From SXRF01 sp964624555 (GTDB lineage: Bacteria > Pseudomonadota > Alphaproteobacteria > Rickettsiales > SXRF01), in NCBI GenBank assembly GCA_964624555.1, contig CAZUXB010000037.1, positions 1-19,602 on the forward strand: DNA of 19,602 nt. Reading direction: 5' to 3'. Position 1 is the first letter of the stretch. Each line of letters starts with the position of its first letter. A program made the position numbers and the translations under genes. This document shows positions 1 to 6,704 of the stretch, in pieces. The notes beneath the pieces were generated by a model. It did not search any database, was not told the DNA's origin, and worked only from the letters and a program-made list of their open reading frames with translations.

Positions 1-723
1 GTAACCGGAAATGGAAATGGAATTGAATTTCGGCATCTTCTTCGCGGTATACTCGATGATGTCGGCGACAATGCGCATCGACGGTTCAGGCGGATAAATA
101 TAGGTATTGCGCACCATGAATTCTTTTAAAATATCGTTCTGGATGGTGCCTTGCAGCTCTTCGATTTTTACGCCCTGCTCCAGCCCGGCAACAATATAGT
201 TGGCCAGTATCGGCAGCACCGCGCCGTTCATGGTCATCGACACACTCATCTCGGCCAGCGGTATCTGGTCAAAGAGTATTTTCATATCCTCGACCGAATC
301 AATTGCAACGCCAGCTTTACCAACATCGCCAACTACGCGCGGATGGTCCGAATCATACCCCCGGTGGGTAGCAAGGTCGAACGCAACCGACAAACCTTTT
401 TGCCCGCCGGCAAGGTTGCGGCGGTAAAAAGCATTCGATTCTTCAGCAGTGGAAAAACCGGCATATTGGCGCACCGTCCACGGCCGTACCGCATACATGG
501 TCGCGCGCGGGCCGCGCACATAGGGAACAAACCCGGCCATAGTATCGGTATATTCGAGCGCTTCGAGATCAGCGGCAGTGTAGATCGGCTTTACCACGAA
601 ACCTTCCGGAGTTTTCCAGTCCAGCGTGGAAAGCGGAACGGCGTTGCCATCCTTATCTTTTCCTAAATCTTTCTCCGCCAGTTTCTGCCAATCGGAAATA
701 GTTTTTTCAGGAAATGTACTCAT
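1..723 (-). CDS. Methylmalonyl-CoA mutase large subunit, N-terminal part (runs off window)
   Basis: B12-dependent enzyme that interconverts (R)-methylmalonyl-CoA and succinyl-CoA, the last step of propionyl-CoA assimilation in the cytoplasm. The visible 241 residues read from an ATG at 721-723 and stay open to base 1. They carry hallmark stretches of the family's substrate-binding TIM barrel: RPWTVRQYAGFSTAEESN, GLSVAFDLATHRGYDSDHPR, MSVSMTMNGAVLP and YPPEPSMRI. The family is about 700 residues long, so roughly one third is present and the C-terminal cobalamin domain lies outside the window. The start is supported by a GAGAG ribosome-binding site just upstream and by the usual short N-terminal lead before the barrel. 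The mscS-like gene ends 14 bases upstream on the same strand, so the two may be co-transcribed. The symbol (mcmA, scpA or mutB) depends on the rest of the gene. Confidence 0.95.
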   Translation of the reverse strand, partial: MSTFPEKTISDWQKLAEKDLGKDKDGNAVPLSTLDWKTPEGFVVKPIYTAADLEALEYTDTMAGFVPYVRGPRATMYAVRPWTVRQYAGFSTAEESNAFYRRNLAGGQKGLSVAFDLATHRGYDSDHPRVVGDVGKAGVAIDSVEDMKILFDQIPLAEMSVSMTMNGAVLPILANYIVAGLEQGVKIEELQGTIQNDILKEFMVRNTYIYPPEPSMRIVADIIEYTAKKMPKFNSISISGY

Positions 724-737
724 AAATTTCTCTCTTT

Positions 738-2012
738 TCAGTCTTTATTTAGCAAGTTCGTATGTTCTGCAAATGCTATATTTTCAGCACGGAACACATC
801 AATTATTGAAAGCATAACTTCGCTCTGGGGAGTATTCCTACCTTCATGAATATCCGGAATCCAGAAAGTAAGCAAAAATACCATTCCTGTTTCACTGAAT
901 TCACGCAGCCAGCAATTTGGCTCTGGTTTTTTCAGGCAGCGCGGATGCGCCTTGGCACAAGCCAGCATGTGCTTTATTGCAAGCCTGGCATCAGTAGCAA
1001 AATCAAGCACTACCCGTATTTCCACCCGTGCCTGCTCATTGCTGTGTGACCAGTTTATCACCCGTGTCGAGGTCATTTCCTCGTTGGGTATAAGCAATTC
1101 GCGACCATCGAAAGTTTCCACCAGAATATAGCGTATGTTCATTTCGCGGACGTGGCCGCTGGTGCCGCCCACTTCTATAAGATCGCCGATCATGATCGAT
1201 TTTTCCAGCAATATGGTTATGCCGCTGATGAAATTGGCCGTGACCTTCTGCATACCAAGACCGATACCAACACCGAGTGCGCCGCCGAATACAGCGAAGG
1301 CCGTAAGGTCAACACCCATCACCGACAGGGCTATGAGCAGCGCAGTGAAATAAACCAGCAGTCTGAAAAATTTTACGGTAAGGACGCGCGCATTATAACT
1401 TAGCGTCGACGCACGGCGCAGGTAACTTTCCAACGTGCGCGAAAGCAGCCCAGCTCCCCACAGCACCACAACCAGTATCACTATACCGTTTACAAGATTG
1501 AGCATGGTTATCTTGTATTGCCCCAGCGTCACCGATTTTGCAGCAAGATAGGCCGCGGTAATGTTGGTAAATCCTGTGACATCAAGTACCGCCACCGCCA
1601 TTATCACAAAGGCTATGAACCATGCCACCAGCCGTGATTGCACTATAAGCAGCACAGTTTTGGCAGCGATATAATATAGGCAAAGACTAAGGGCAAAATC
1701 GGTAAGGTTGCTGTTGTTGCTGTATTGCTCTGCAATTGGCCTCGCCATATTAAGAAGCAGGTAAGACATAACCGGCCCAAGCAGCGAGATCGGCTTGGTC
1801 AGGAATTCATTATCAATTTTTTTCAGGGGGTGGTCTTTTAAGTAAATGTCTGTACGGTAACGCACCGCATAAGCAAAAAGACCGGAAACAACGATGGCAA
1901 TACCAACAAAAAGCAGCTCTACATAAAAATAATTATTAGTAAGCGCCGCCATCAACTCTTCGCGGGTGGCAAAAAGTTTTTTCACTATGGGAGCAGCGGT
2001 ATCAGTAGCCAT
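738..2012 (-). CDS. MscS-family mechanosensitive ion channel
   Basis: Inner-membrane channel protein that opens under membrane tension to release solutes during hypo-osmotic shock. The 424 residues contain several hydrophobic segments, at about residues 28-52, 76-94, 104-147 and 168-190. The conserved pore region follows (about 212-268), with the Gly/Ala-rich helix FGGALGVGIGLGMQ, then the MscS beta domain (IMIGDLIEVGGTSGHVREMN, then IPNEEM). It is longer than E. coli MscS (286 residues), with extra N-terminal membrane helices, so it resembles the larger MscS-like proteins. It lies directly upstream of the mutase gene. It is divergent from the prepilin gene at 2217; the 204-base space between them holds a structured repeat. 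There is no sign of damage. Confidence 0.9.
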   Translation of the reverse strand: MATDTAAPIVKKLFATREELMAALTNNYFYVELLFVGIAIVVSGLFAYAVRYRTDIYLKDHPLKKIDNEFLTKPISLLGPVMSYLLLNMARPIAEQYSNNSNLTDFALSLCLYYIAAKTVLLIVQSRLVAWFIAFVIMAVAVLDVTGFTNITAAYLAAKSVTLGQYKITMLNLVNGIVILVVVLWGAGLLSRTLESYLRRASTLSYNARVLTVKFFRLLVYFTALLIALSVMGVDLTAFAVFGGALGVGIGLGMQKVTANFISGITILLEKSIMIGDLIEVGGTSGHVREMNIRYILVETFDGRELLIPNEEMTSTRVINWSHSNEQARVEIRVVLDFATDARLAIKHMLACAKAHPRCLKKPEPNCWLREFSETGMVFLLTFWIPDIHEGRNTPQSEVMLSIIDVFRAENIAFAEHTNLLNKD

Positions 2013-2046
2013 TAATATATAATCCGGTAAATTTAATAATAACCAA

Positions 2047-2147
2047 CATAATGCTTGCGCATTATGACGCTCGCTTCACAGCGCAAAATCGTGCTTTCAA
2101 CCTACGATTTTGATATTAGATTAGGTCAAAAAAACCTAATCTAATAT
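2047..2147 (+). repeat. Three-hairpin dispersed repeat, copy A
   Basis: Order of parts: an 8-bp hairpin (2047-2054 with 2059-2066); a 22-base core at 2067-2088 starting ACGCTCGCT and ending GCGCAAAA; a hairpin of 8 bp (2085-2092 with 2104-2111) whose loop begins GCTTTC; and a perfect 14-bp hairpin (2113-2126 with 2134-2147, loop of 7). Copy B at 15772-15874 has the same order, with 19 of 22 core bases identical and different but self-complementary stems. It lies between divergent promoters, so a terminator role is unlikely here. Whether it is a mobile palindromic repeat or a functional RNA is unknown. Confidence 0.75.
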
Positions 2148-2203
2148 ATTGTACAAACAATGTTTAGATAAATATCGTTAATAACTTATTAAGATTAGAA
2201 ATA

Positions 2204-2209
2204 TATAAT
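2204..2209 (+). promoter_or_regulatory. Putative -10 box of the first prepilin-like gene, suggesting a leaderless mRNA
   Basis: A perfect TATAAT ends only seven bases before the ATG at 2217, and no Shine-Dalgarno sequence lies between. If it is used, transcription would start at or next to the A of the start codon. The -35 region (around 2181-2186) is weak and the area is AT-rich, so chance is possible. Confidence 0.4.
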
Positions 2210-2216
2210 AGTCAGC

Positions 2217-3053
2217 ATGAAAAAAGAATTAGAGCATAACAGTTCCGGATTCTCACTAATAGAGCTTTCCATTGTAGTTGTTATTTTTGGGCTGATGATT
2301 GGTGGAATAATGTCCGCCATGACGCAAACTGTCCGGCAAACAAAACAAACCAGCCTGAAGCTGAAAATGGATGCTATTGAACAGGCACTGGCTGCCTATG
2401 TAAAAAAGAATAGCTACATTCCCTGCCCAGCCGATGGAGCATATGCAGTAACAAATGCCTATTTTGGAATAGCGGGCGGAACCGCCGGAGGGGGAACCTG
2501 CGCCAATGGTGCAACCTATGACGGCAACGGCAACCGCACCGCTGATACCACCCCACCAACAGCTAATTTTGTCCTGAGCAATAATGCAGGCGGTATTGTG
2601 CCAGTCCGTACCTTGGGTTTGCCCGATGAATATGCTTTCGACCCCTGGGGCGGACGTTTCAGCTACAGTGTTGACATACGTTTTACCGCCACCAGCGCTT
2701 TCACCACCTACTCGCAGCTCGATACTACCGGAAGTATAACGGTTAATGATAACGCCGGTAATGCCAGGGTAACCAATGCCATAGCCATTGTCTTAAGCCA
2801 TGGTACGAACGGGCACGGCGCGTTCCAGCTAAGCGGAACCCGCAAAAATGCAGGCTCTACCAACGCCAACGAACAAACCAACTGCCATTGCACCAGCGCT
2901 GCCGCTGCTGGAGTCTACTCCGGCACCTTCATCATGGGCGAAAACACCACCACCAGCACCACCGACCTGCGCGCCAATTTCGATGATACCCTGCGCTATT
3001 ATACCAGAGGAAACTTCTTAACCAATACTGATGTTGTCACAGAAACCAAGTAA
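2217..3053 (+). CDS. Prepilin-like (type II secretion / type IV pilin-like) protein, paralog 1
   Basis: The 278-residue protein has a class III signal. A short charged leader ends in Gly11, followed by Phe12, the FSLIELSIVVVIFGLMIGG segment and the key Glu at +5 after the cleavage site, as recognised by prepilin peptidase. The rest is an extracytoplasmic globular part with an IPCPADG motif near residue 68 and a TNCHC motif near the C-terminus. Both motifs are shared with the second paralog at 14769-15740. The family is pseudopilin- or minor-pilin-like; no other pilus or secretion gene is nearby, so the machine it serves is unknown. There is no Shine-Dalgarno and a TATAAT sits just upstream, which suggests leaderless expression. 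Confidence 0.8.
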   Translation: MKKELEHNSSGFSLIELSIVVVIFGLMIGGIMSAMTQTVRQTKQTSLKLKMDAIEQALAAYVKKNSYIPCPADGAYAVTNAYFGIAGGTAGGGTCANGATYDGNGNRTADTTPPTANFVLSNNAGGIVPVRTLGLPDEYAFDPWGGRFSYSVDIRFTATSAFTTYSQLDTTGSITVNDNAGNARVTNAIAIVLSHGTNGHGAFQLSGTRKNAGSTNANEQTNCHCTSAAAAGVYSGTFIMGENTTTSTTDLRANFDDTLRYYTRGNFLTNTDVVTETK

Positions 3054-3174
3054 ATTCAAGGCCTTAGATATTATCATAAAATCCTTATAACCAATAACAC
3101 GAAATGTCATAAAATTATCATACTTCAAACGATAGGTTTATGCTAGACTGGCATAAGTAAGGAGATATAGTAAA

Positions 3175-4152
3175 TTGGTTATAAAGACTAGAGAAACACT
3201 AGGAGTATCTGGTGGCAGAAAGGAAATCGATCCTGCCATGATGCTCGCTGGCCTGCAGGTAAGTGAAGGCAGAGGAAAGTTTACAGACTTTGATGCAGCT
3301 GATCCAGCAACATACAGCGGCGTTACCTTTAATGAAATGCAAAGAAGTGATGACCCGGCTTTCAAAAATATCACCAAAGGTCAAATGAGAGCTATGGGTG
3401 GGGTCGTATATTTTGCTCCTGAATTTAAGAAAAAAAATGGACGTGAAATAAATATAATGGATAGCCATGATCTCGCCGAGTATAATGCTTGGGTTAATGA
3501 AAAGGCAGGCAAGTATGGAACTGAGCCATTGAAGATGGAAACCGTACAAACCCTTTCAGAAGAAAATATAAACCGGTTTTATACTAAAAACTATTTTGAA
3601 AAATCTGGTATATCAGCGATAAAAGATAGTGGTGTGCAATATGTCCTATTTGATATCAGTGTAAATTTTGGTATCGGCTCAGAACAAAAAAACAATGGCA
3701 TGATGGGTATTTTAGAAAAAACATTACAACGTCATTTTCCAAATGCTCATGGAAACAATCTTTTTGAAAAAGCAAATAACGTTGCTCCCGAAGAATTAAT
3801 AAAAATGATTGGTGTTGAGCGTATGGCTGCGTATGAGCGCATTATAGCCTCTAATCCTGCAAAAGGACAGTTTAGAAATGGTTGGAGAAACCGCACAGAA
3901 AGGGTTACTGCTGAAGCACTTAGCGGTGAAATTGGAGGCGGTGCAGTTGCATCTTATTCAAGACATAATAAGACTTATGGTGTTAATGGCGTAGGCGATG
4001 AAGGATTTTTTGATACTGATTCAGGTTTTTGGAAAATGGTTCTTGGGGTAATTAAAGGTATTGTTAAAGCAATATTTGGTGGTGAACATGAATCTCAACA
4101 GGCCGGAAATGCCAGCCTACCTTCTCCCAGAACTCCAAGTGACAAAAAATGA
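3175..4152 (+). CDS. GH108-like muramidase (putative peptidoglycan hydrolase) with C-terminal amphipathic helix
   Basis: Probable lysozyme-type enzyme of 325 residues. Two segments resemble glycoside hydrolase family 108: an N-terminal SEGRGKF segment followed by DPATYSGVTFNEMQ, where Glu31 is the candidate catalytic acid; and LSEENINRFYTKNYF followed by VQYVLFDISVNFG and a late FRNGWRNRTERVTAEAL. Between the first segment and the LSEEN helix there are about 70 residues, more than usual for the family. There is no signal peptide. Residues 284-303 form a hydrophobic, lysine-bearing, amphipathic-looking helix followed by a polar tail. The start is TTG at 3175, with AGGAGA nine bases upstream; no ATG fits this signal. 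The gene stands alone with no phage neighbours. Family assignment is by remembered pattern and is moderately sure. Confidence 0.6.
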   Translation: MVIKTRETLGVSGGRKEIDPAMMLAGLQVSEGRGKFTDFDAADPATYSGVTFNEMQRSDDPAFKNITKGQMRAMGGVVYFAPEFKKKNGREINIMDSHDLAEYNAWVNEKAGKYGTEPLKMETVQTLSEENINRFYTKNYFEKSGISAIKDSGVQYVLFDISVNFGIGSEQKNNGMMGILEKTLQRHFPNAHGNNLFEKANNVAPEELIKMIGVERMAAYERIIASNPAKGQFRNGWRNRTERVTAEALSGEIGGGAVASYSRHNKTYGVNGVGDEGFFDTDSGFWKMVLGVIKGIVKAIFGGEHESQQAGNASLPSPRTPSDKK

Positions 4153-4220
4153 GCCGGCATAAAACCTCCCTCAAATTCCCCTGCTGGTTAGTCCATTTTC
4201 ATCACTCTTTTGACTTGCTT

Positions 4221-4310
4221 GTCATTGCGAGGAGGCGTAGCCGACGCGGCAATCCAGTTCTTTCCTGATTTTGCGACTCCTGGATTGCTTCGCCTGCGGC
4301 TCGCAATGAC
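4221..4310. repeat. Palindromic intergenic repeat, GTCATTGCGAG type
   Basis: The ends GTCATTGCGAG (4221-4231) and CTCGCAATGAC (4300-4310) are perfect inverted copies. An inner pair, CAATCCAG (4250-4257) and CTGGATTG (4280-4287), adds to the fold. Elements with these ends are common between genes in many proteobacterial genomes, so this is a familiar repeat class, not a gene. Confidence 0.8.
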
Positions 4311-4387
4311 GAACAACTGTAAAGCTTTGCGTGGGACACTGCACTAGTTTAGTCTTTTGACTTGCAACAAAAAATAGTCCATATATT

Positions 4388-4460
4388 AGATAATTGGATA
4401 ATTAGATTATTAGATGGTAAGTAAATCTAGTCATCCTGTCATCTTATCATCCAGTCATCT
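4388..4460. repeat. Palindrome whose arms are four 8-nt tandem units (upstream of rnd)
   Basis: The left arm 4388-4421 reads as 8-nt units of the type AGATAATT and GGATAATT. The right arm 4427-4460, read on the other strand, has units such as AGATGACT and GGATGATA. Each arm is 34 bases, and 23 of 34 positions match between arms. The spacer is five bases. The right arm ends three bases before the AAGGAGA that serves rnd, so a folded leader could affect translation. See the similar arrays at 12523-12605 and 19301-19374. Confidence 0.7.
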
Positions 4461-4477
4461 GCGAAGGAGAACTAACC

Positions 4478-5092
4478 ATTACAAACTATATCCATACTGG
4501 CGACCTGCCATCTAATGTTGTATTAACTGGCGATATCGCGGTCGATACAGAGGCAATGGGACTTAAAAACAGCCGTGACAGGCTATGTGTTGTACAGATA
4601 TCTGATGGCAATGGCGACGCCCACCTCATACAATTCAGGCCGGGAGAATATAACGCTCCCAATCTGGTGCAGCTCCTAACCGATAAATCACGCACCAAGA
4701 TATTCCACTTTGCCCGCTTTGACTTGGCCATAATGCAGCATTACCTTGGCATAAAACTTTCCAATGTTTATTGCACCCGCACCGCTTCCCGTTTGGTGCG
4801 CACCTACACCGACAAGCACGGCTATAAAGATATCTGCAAAGAACTTCTCGGAGTTGACGTTTCCAAACAACAGCAAAGCTCTTATTGGGGCGCGAAAACA
4901 CTTACACCGGAACAGATAGATTACGCCGCTTCCGATGTTCTGTACCTTCATAAATTAAAGGCCAAACTTGATGAAATGCTCGCCGCAGAGAATCGTACAG
5001 AACTGGCGAAGGCCACCTTTGATTTCCTTCCCTACCGTGCGCAGCTCGACCTCGCCGGCTGGGAGAACGAGGATATTTTTGCCCATAGCTAG
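4478..5092 (+). CDS. rnd: Ribonuclease D-like 3'-5' exonuclease, apparent ATT start
   Basis: DEDDy-type exonuclease acting on RNA 3' ends, such as tRNA precursors. With the ATT at 4478 as initiator the protein is 204 residues, starts MTNYIHTGDLP and matches the compact alphaproteobacterial form, which lacks the HRDC domains of E. coli RNase D. Catalytic residues are visible: Asp23 and Glu25 (DTEAMGL), Asp82 (HFARFD), and Tyr149 with Asp153 (YAASD). The first ATG in frame, at 4556, lies after the first catalytic motif and would remove it. An ideal AAGGAGA sits seven bases before the ATT, and no ATG, GTG or TTG is in frame between the upstream stop at 4418 and 4478. It opens the rnd to lptB stretch, although a separate promoter before kdsD is likely. 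Confidence 0.9.
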   Translation: MTNYIHTGDLPSNVVLTGDIAVDTEAMGLKNSRDRLCVVQISDGNGDAHLIQFRPGEYNAPNLVQLLTDKSRTKIFHFARFDLAIMQHYLGIKLSNVYCTRTASRLVRTYTDKHGYKDICKELLGVDVSKQQQSSYWGAKTLTPEQIDYAASDVLYLHKLKAKLDEMLAAENRTELAKATFDFLPYRAQLDLAGWENEDIFAHS

Positions 5093-5141
5093 CGTAATTC
5101 CAATAACTTAGTAATAAATTCCTAAAACTGACATTTTATGC

Positions 5142-5147
5142 TATAAT
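5142..5147 (+). promoter_or_regulatory. Putative -10 box for the gene at 5177
   Basis: A TATAAT match lies about 30 bases before the ATG at 5177. A candidate -35 (TTCCTA, 5119-5124) is 17 bases further up but weak. The box argues against a TTG start at 5147, which would begin inside it. Confidence 0.4.
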
Positions 5148-5176
5148 TGCCCTGTGACTATAGTTTAGAGGCCATT

Positions 5177-5593
5177 ATGGTTAGCTCGGTAAGCAATATA
5201 CCTTATTCGTATTACAATGTTTTGAATCCGGTACCTCCGGCTACAAAACCTGTTCCTGTTTCTATACCTGAGGCACCCAACACCCCAGAAAAATCCGACC
5301 CCGTAGGGGACGCGGTACGGCTTTCGCAACCGGCAGTACTGTTGATGCAGCAATTACTGGATCTCAGTAATAATAGTAATAACAAAAACTCTGGCCTGAA
5401 CGGGCTTTTTGGTAGCAGTGGGAACAATGTAAGCAGCAATGTTTACCAGTCGATACTATCGGCAGCCTATAGCAATCCAGCGCAACAAAACTACGATGAT
5501 TCCCCGACAAAACCAGTGCCGGTTAACAAAGTTCTTGCCCGCAAATTTGATGCTTATCAGGCAGTATCAAACTTATCCACCAAACATAAATAA
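5177..5593 (+). CDS. Hypothetical Pro/Asn/Ser-rich protein
   Basis: A 138-residue protein of unknown function. The N-terminal 50 residues are rich in Pro and Val, with TKPVPV early and again near residue 115. A short helix-forming stretch (AVLLMQQLLDL) follows, then a Ser/Asn/Gly-rich low-complexity part and a basic end. There is no signal peptide or membrane segment. The ATG at 5177 follows a TAGAGG at five bases. Its place between rnd and kdsD interrupts a gene order common in alphaproteobacteria. Moderate confidence that it is translated; no family recognised. Confidence 0.55.
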   Translation: MVSSVSNIPYSYYNVLNPVPPATKPVPVSIPEAPNTPEKSDPVGDAVRLSQPAVLLMQQLLDLSNNSNNKNSGLNGLFGSSGNNVSSNVYQSILSAAYSNPAQQNYDDSPTKPVPVNKVLARKFDAYQAVSNLSTKHK

Positions 5594-5676
5594 GCAACTT
5601 ACCATAGCTGGTATACTCCGTAGCAAACCACTATCAACAGCTATCAATACCTAAATTATTATTAATTACGTAGACA

Positions 5677-5705
5677 TTGACTGGATTGCCAGTGGCAAGT
5701 AGACT
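5677..5705 (+). promoter_or_regulatory. Sigma70-type promoter of the kdsD-lptCAB genes
   Basis: TTGACT (5677-5682) and TAGACT (5700-5705) are separated by 17 bases, 47 bases before the kdsD ATG. The 159-base gap after the preceding gene fits an independent promoter. Confidence 0.55.
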
Positions 5706-5752
5706 GTCTTTTTAATCGGTAATATGGGCCAGTACAGCAAGGATATATCTGT

Positions 5753-6703
5753 ATGAATCAAGACATTGCCAGCGGCAAGGCCGTTTTAGCACAAGAAATT
5801 AAAGGACTGCAGGCATTGGCCGATAGCTTGAGCAACCAATTTGTGCAAGCGGTAGAAACTATCTTTGCAATCAAGGGGCGGGTTATCACTACCGGTATGG
5901 GTAAAAGCGGCCATATAGCCCGCAAGATAGCCGCGACCATGGCCTCAACCGGAACCCCGGCGCATTTTGTCCACCCCGCCGAAGCCAGCCACGGCGATAT
6001 GGGTATGATCACCAAAGACGATGCTGTGCTCGCCTTTTCTAACTCCGGTGAGACCGCTGAACTTGCCGACATGATCGCCTACTGCAAACGCTTTTCCATA
6101 CCGCTTATTGGTGTTGCCCGCAGACAGGGCTCAATGCTGGTGGAATCCGCAAACATAGCCATGGTACTACCCGAAGTTCCTGAAGCCTGCGTAACTGGTG
6201 CCCCTACCACTTCTACTACCATGATGCTGGCGCTTGGCGATGCTATAAGCGTAGCCCTAGTAAGTCGCCGCGGTTTCAGCAAGCAGGATTTTTCTGTATT
6301 CCACCCCGGTGGCAAACTGGGCAAAGCCTTCATCCGTGTTTCCGACCTTATGCACGGCTCAGATGAATTACCACTGGTGCAAGAAGATGATGTAATGCAG
6401 GACGTATTACTTACCATGACCTCAAAACGGTTTGGCTGCGCTGGCGTGGTTACTTCTAAAGGAATTCTGTCTGGCATAATAACCGATGGTGATTTGCGCC
6501 GCCATATGCAACCCGACCTTCTGAAAAAAACAGCCCGGGATATTATGAAAACAAACCCTCTCACCATCCGCCCGCAAGCCCTTGCTGCCGAAGCACTGTC
6601 CTTAATGAATGAAAAATCCATAACCAGCCTGTTCGTAACTGATAATGAAAAGCCAGTCGGGATAATACATATCCATGATTGTTTGCGCGCTGGTATCGCG
6701 TAA
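5753..6703 (+). CDS. kdsD: Arabinose-5-phosphate isomerase (KdsD/KpsF family)
   Basis: Converts ribulose-5-phosphate to arabinose-5-phosphate, the first step of Kdo synthesis for the LPS inner core. The 316 residues match the family length. An N-terminal SIS sugar-isomerase domain (about 35-170) contains GMGKSGHIARKIAAT, HPAEASHGDMGMI and SNSGET. Two CBS domains (about 200-316) include ITDGDLRRHM and the closing IIHIHDCLRAGIA. The ATG at 5753 follows AAGGA at nine bases. The lptC start lies one base after its stop, and lptA and lptB follow, linking Kdo supply to LPS transport. No kdsC phosphatase gene sits between kdsD and lptC, unlike in E. coli. Confidence 0.93.
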   Translation: MNQDIASGKAVLAQEIKGLQALADSLSNQFVQAVETIFAIKGRVITTGMGKSGHIARKIAATMASTGTPAHFVHPAEASHGDMGMITKDDAVLAFSNSGETAELADMIAYCKRFSIPLIGVARRQGSMLVESANIAMVLPEVPEACVTGAPTTSTTMMLALGDAISVALVSRRGFSKQDFSVFHPGGKLGKAFIRVSDLMHGSDELPLVQEDDVMQDVLLTMTSKRFGCAGVVTSKGILSGIITDGDLRRHMQPDLLKKTARDIMKTNPLTIRPQALAAEALSLMNEKSITSLFVTDNEKPVGIIHIHDCLRAGIA

Positions 6704-6704
6704 T

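Larger units (their letters stand above)
4153..4477. other. 325-base intergenic region filled by two palindromic repeats
   Basis: No credible gene is seen between the muramidase stop and rnd. The space holds a 90-bp palindrome of the GTCATTGCGAG type (4221-4310) and, right before the rnd ribosome-binding site, an AT-rich palindrome built of 8-nt units (4388-4460). No clear promoter for rnd was recognised, so its transcription start probably lies within or next to these repeats. Confidence 0.7.

Noticed and set aside
151..666. A plus-strand reading frame of 171 residues
   Set aside because: It lies antisense to methylmalonyl-CoA mutase, whose minus-strand reading matches the family throughout; the plus-strand protein has no recognisable features.
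2113..2147. Intrinsic terminator formed by the perfect 14-bp hairpin
   Set aside because: It lies between two divergent genes with no upstream gene to terminate, and no T-run follows; it is part of the dispersed repeat.
4388..4460. CRISPR-like array
   Set aside because: Units are only 8 nt with no spacers, arms are inverted relative to each other, and no cas genes are near.
4556..5092. RNase D starting at the ATG at 4556
   Set aside because: It would remove the first catalytic motif (Asp23, Glu25) and has no ribosome-binding site, while AAGGAGA fits the ATT at 4478.
5147..5176. An upstream TTG start for the gene at 5177
   Set aside because: It overlaps a TATAAT promoter box and lacks a Shine-Dalgarno; the ATG at 5177 has TAGAGG in place.
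5212..5439. Minus-strand leucine-rich frame opposite the hypothetical gene at 5177
   Set aside because: Its leucine runs arise from the complement of Asn/Ser codons; the plus strand has a promoter box and ribosome-binding site.
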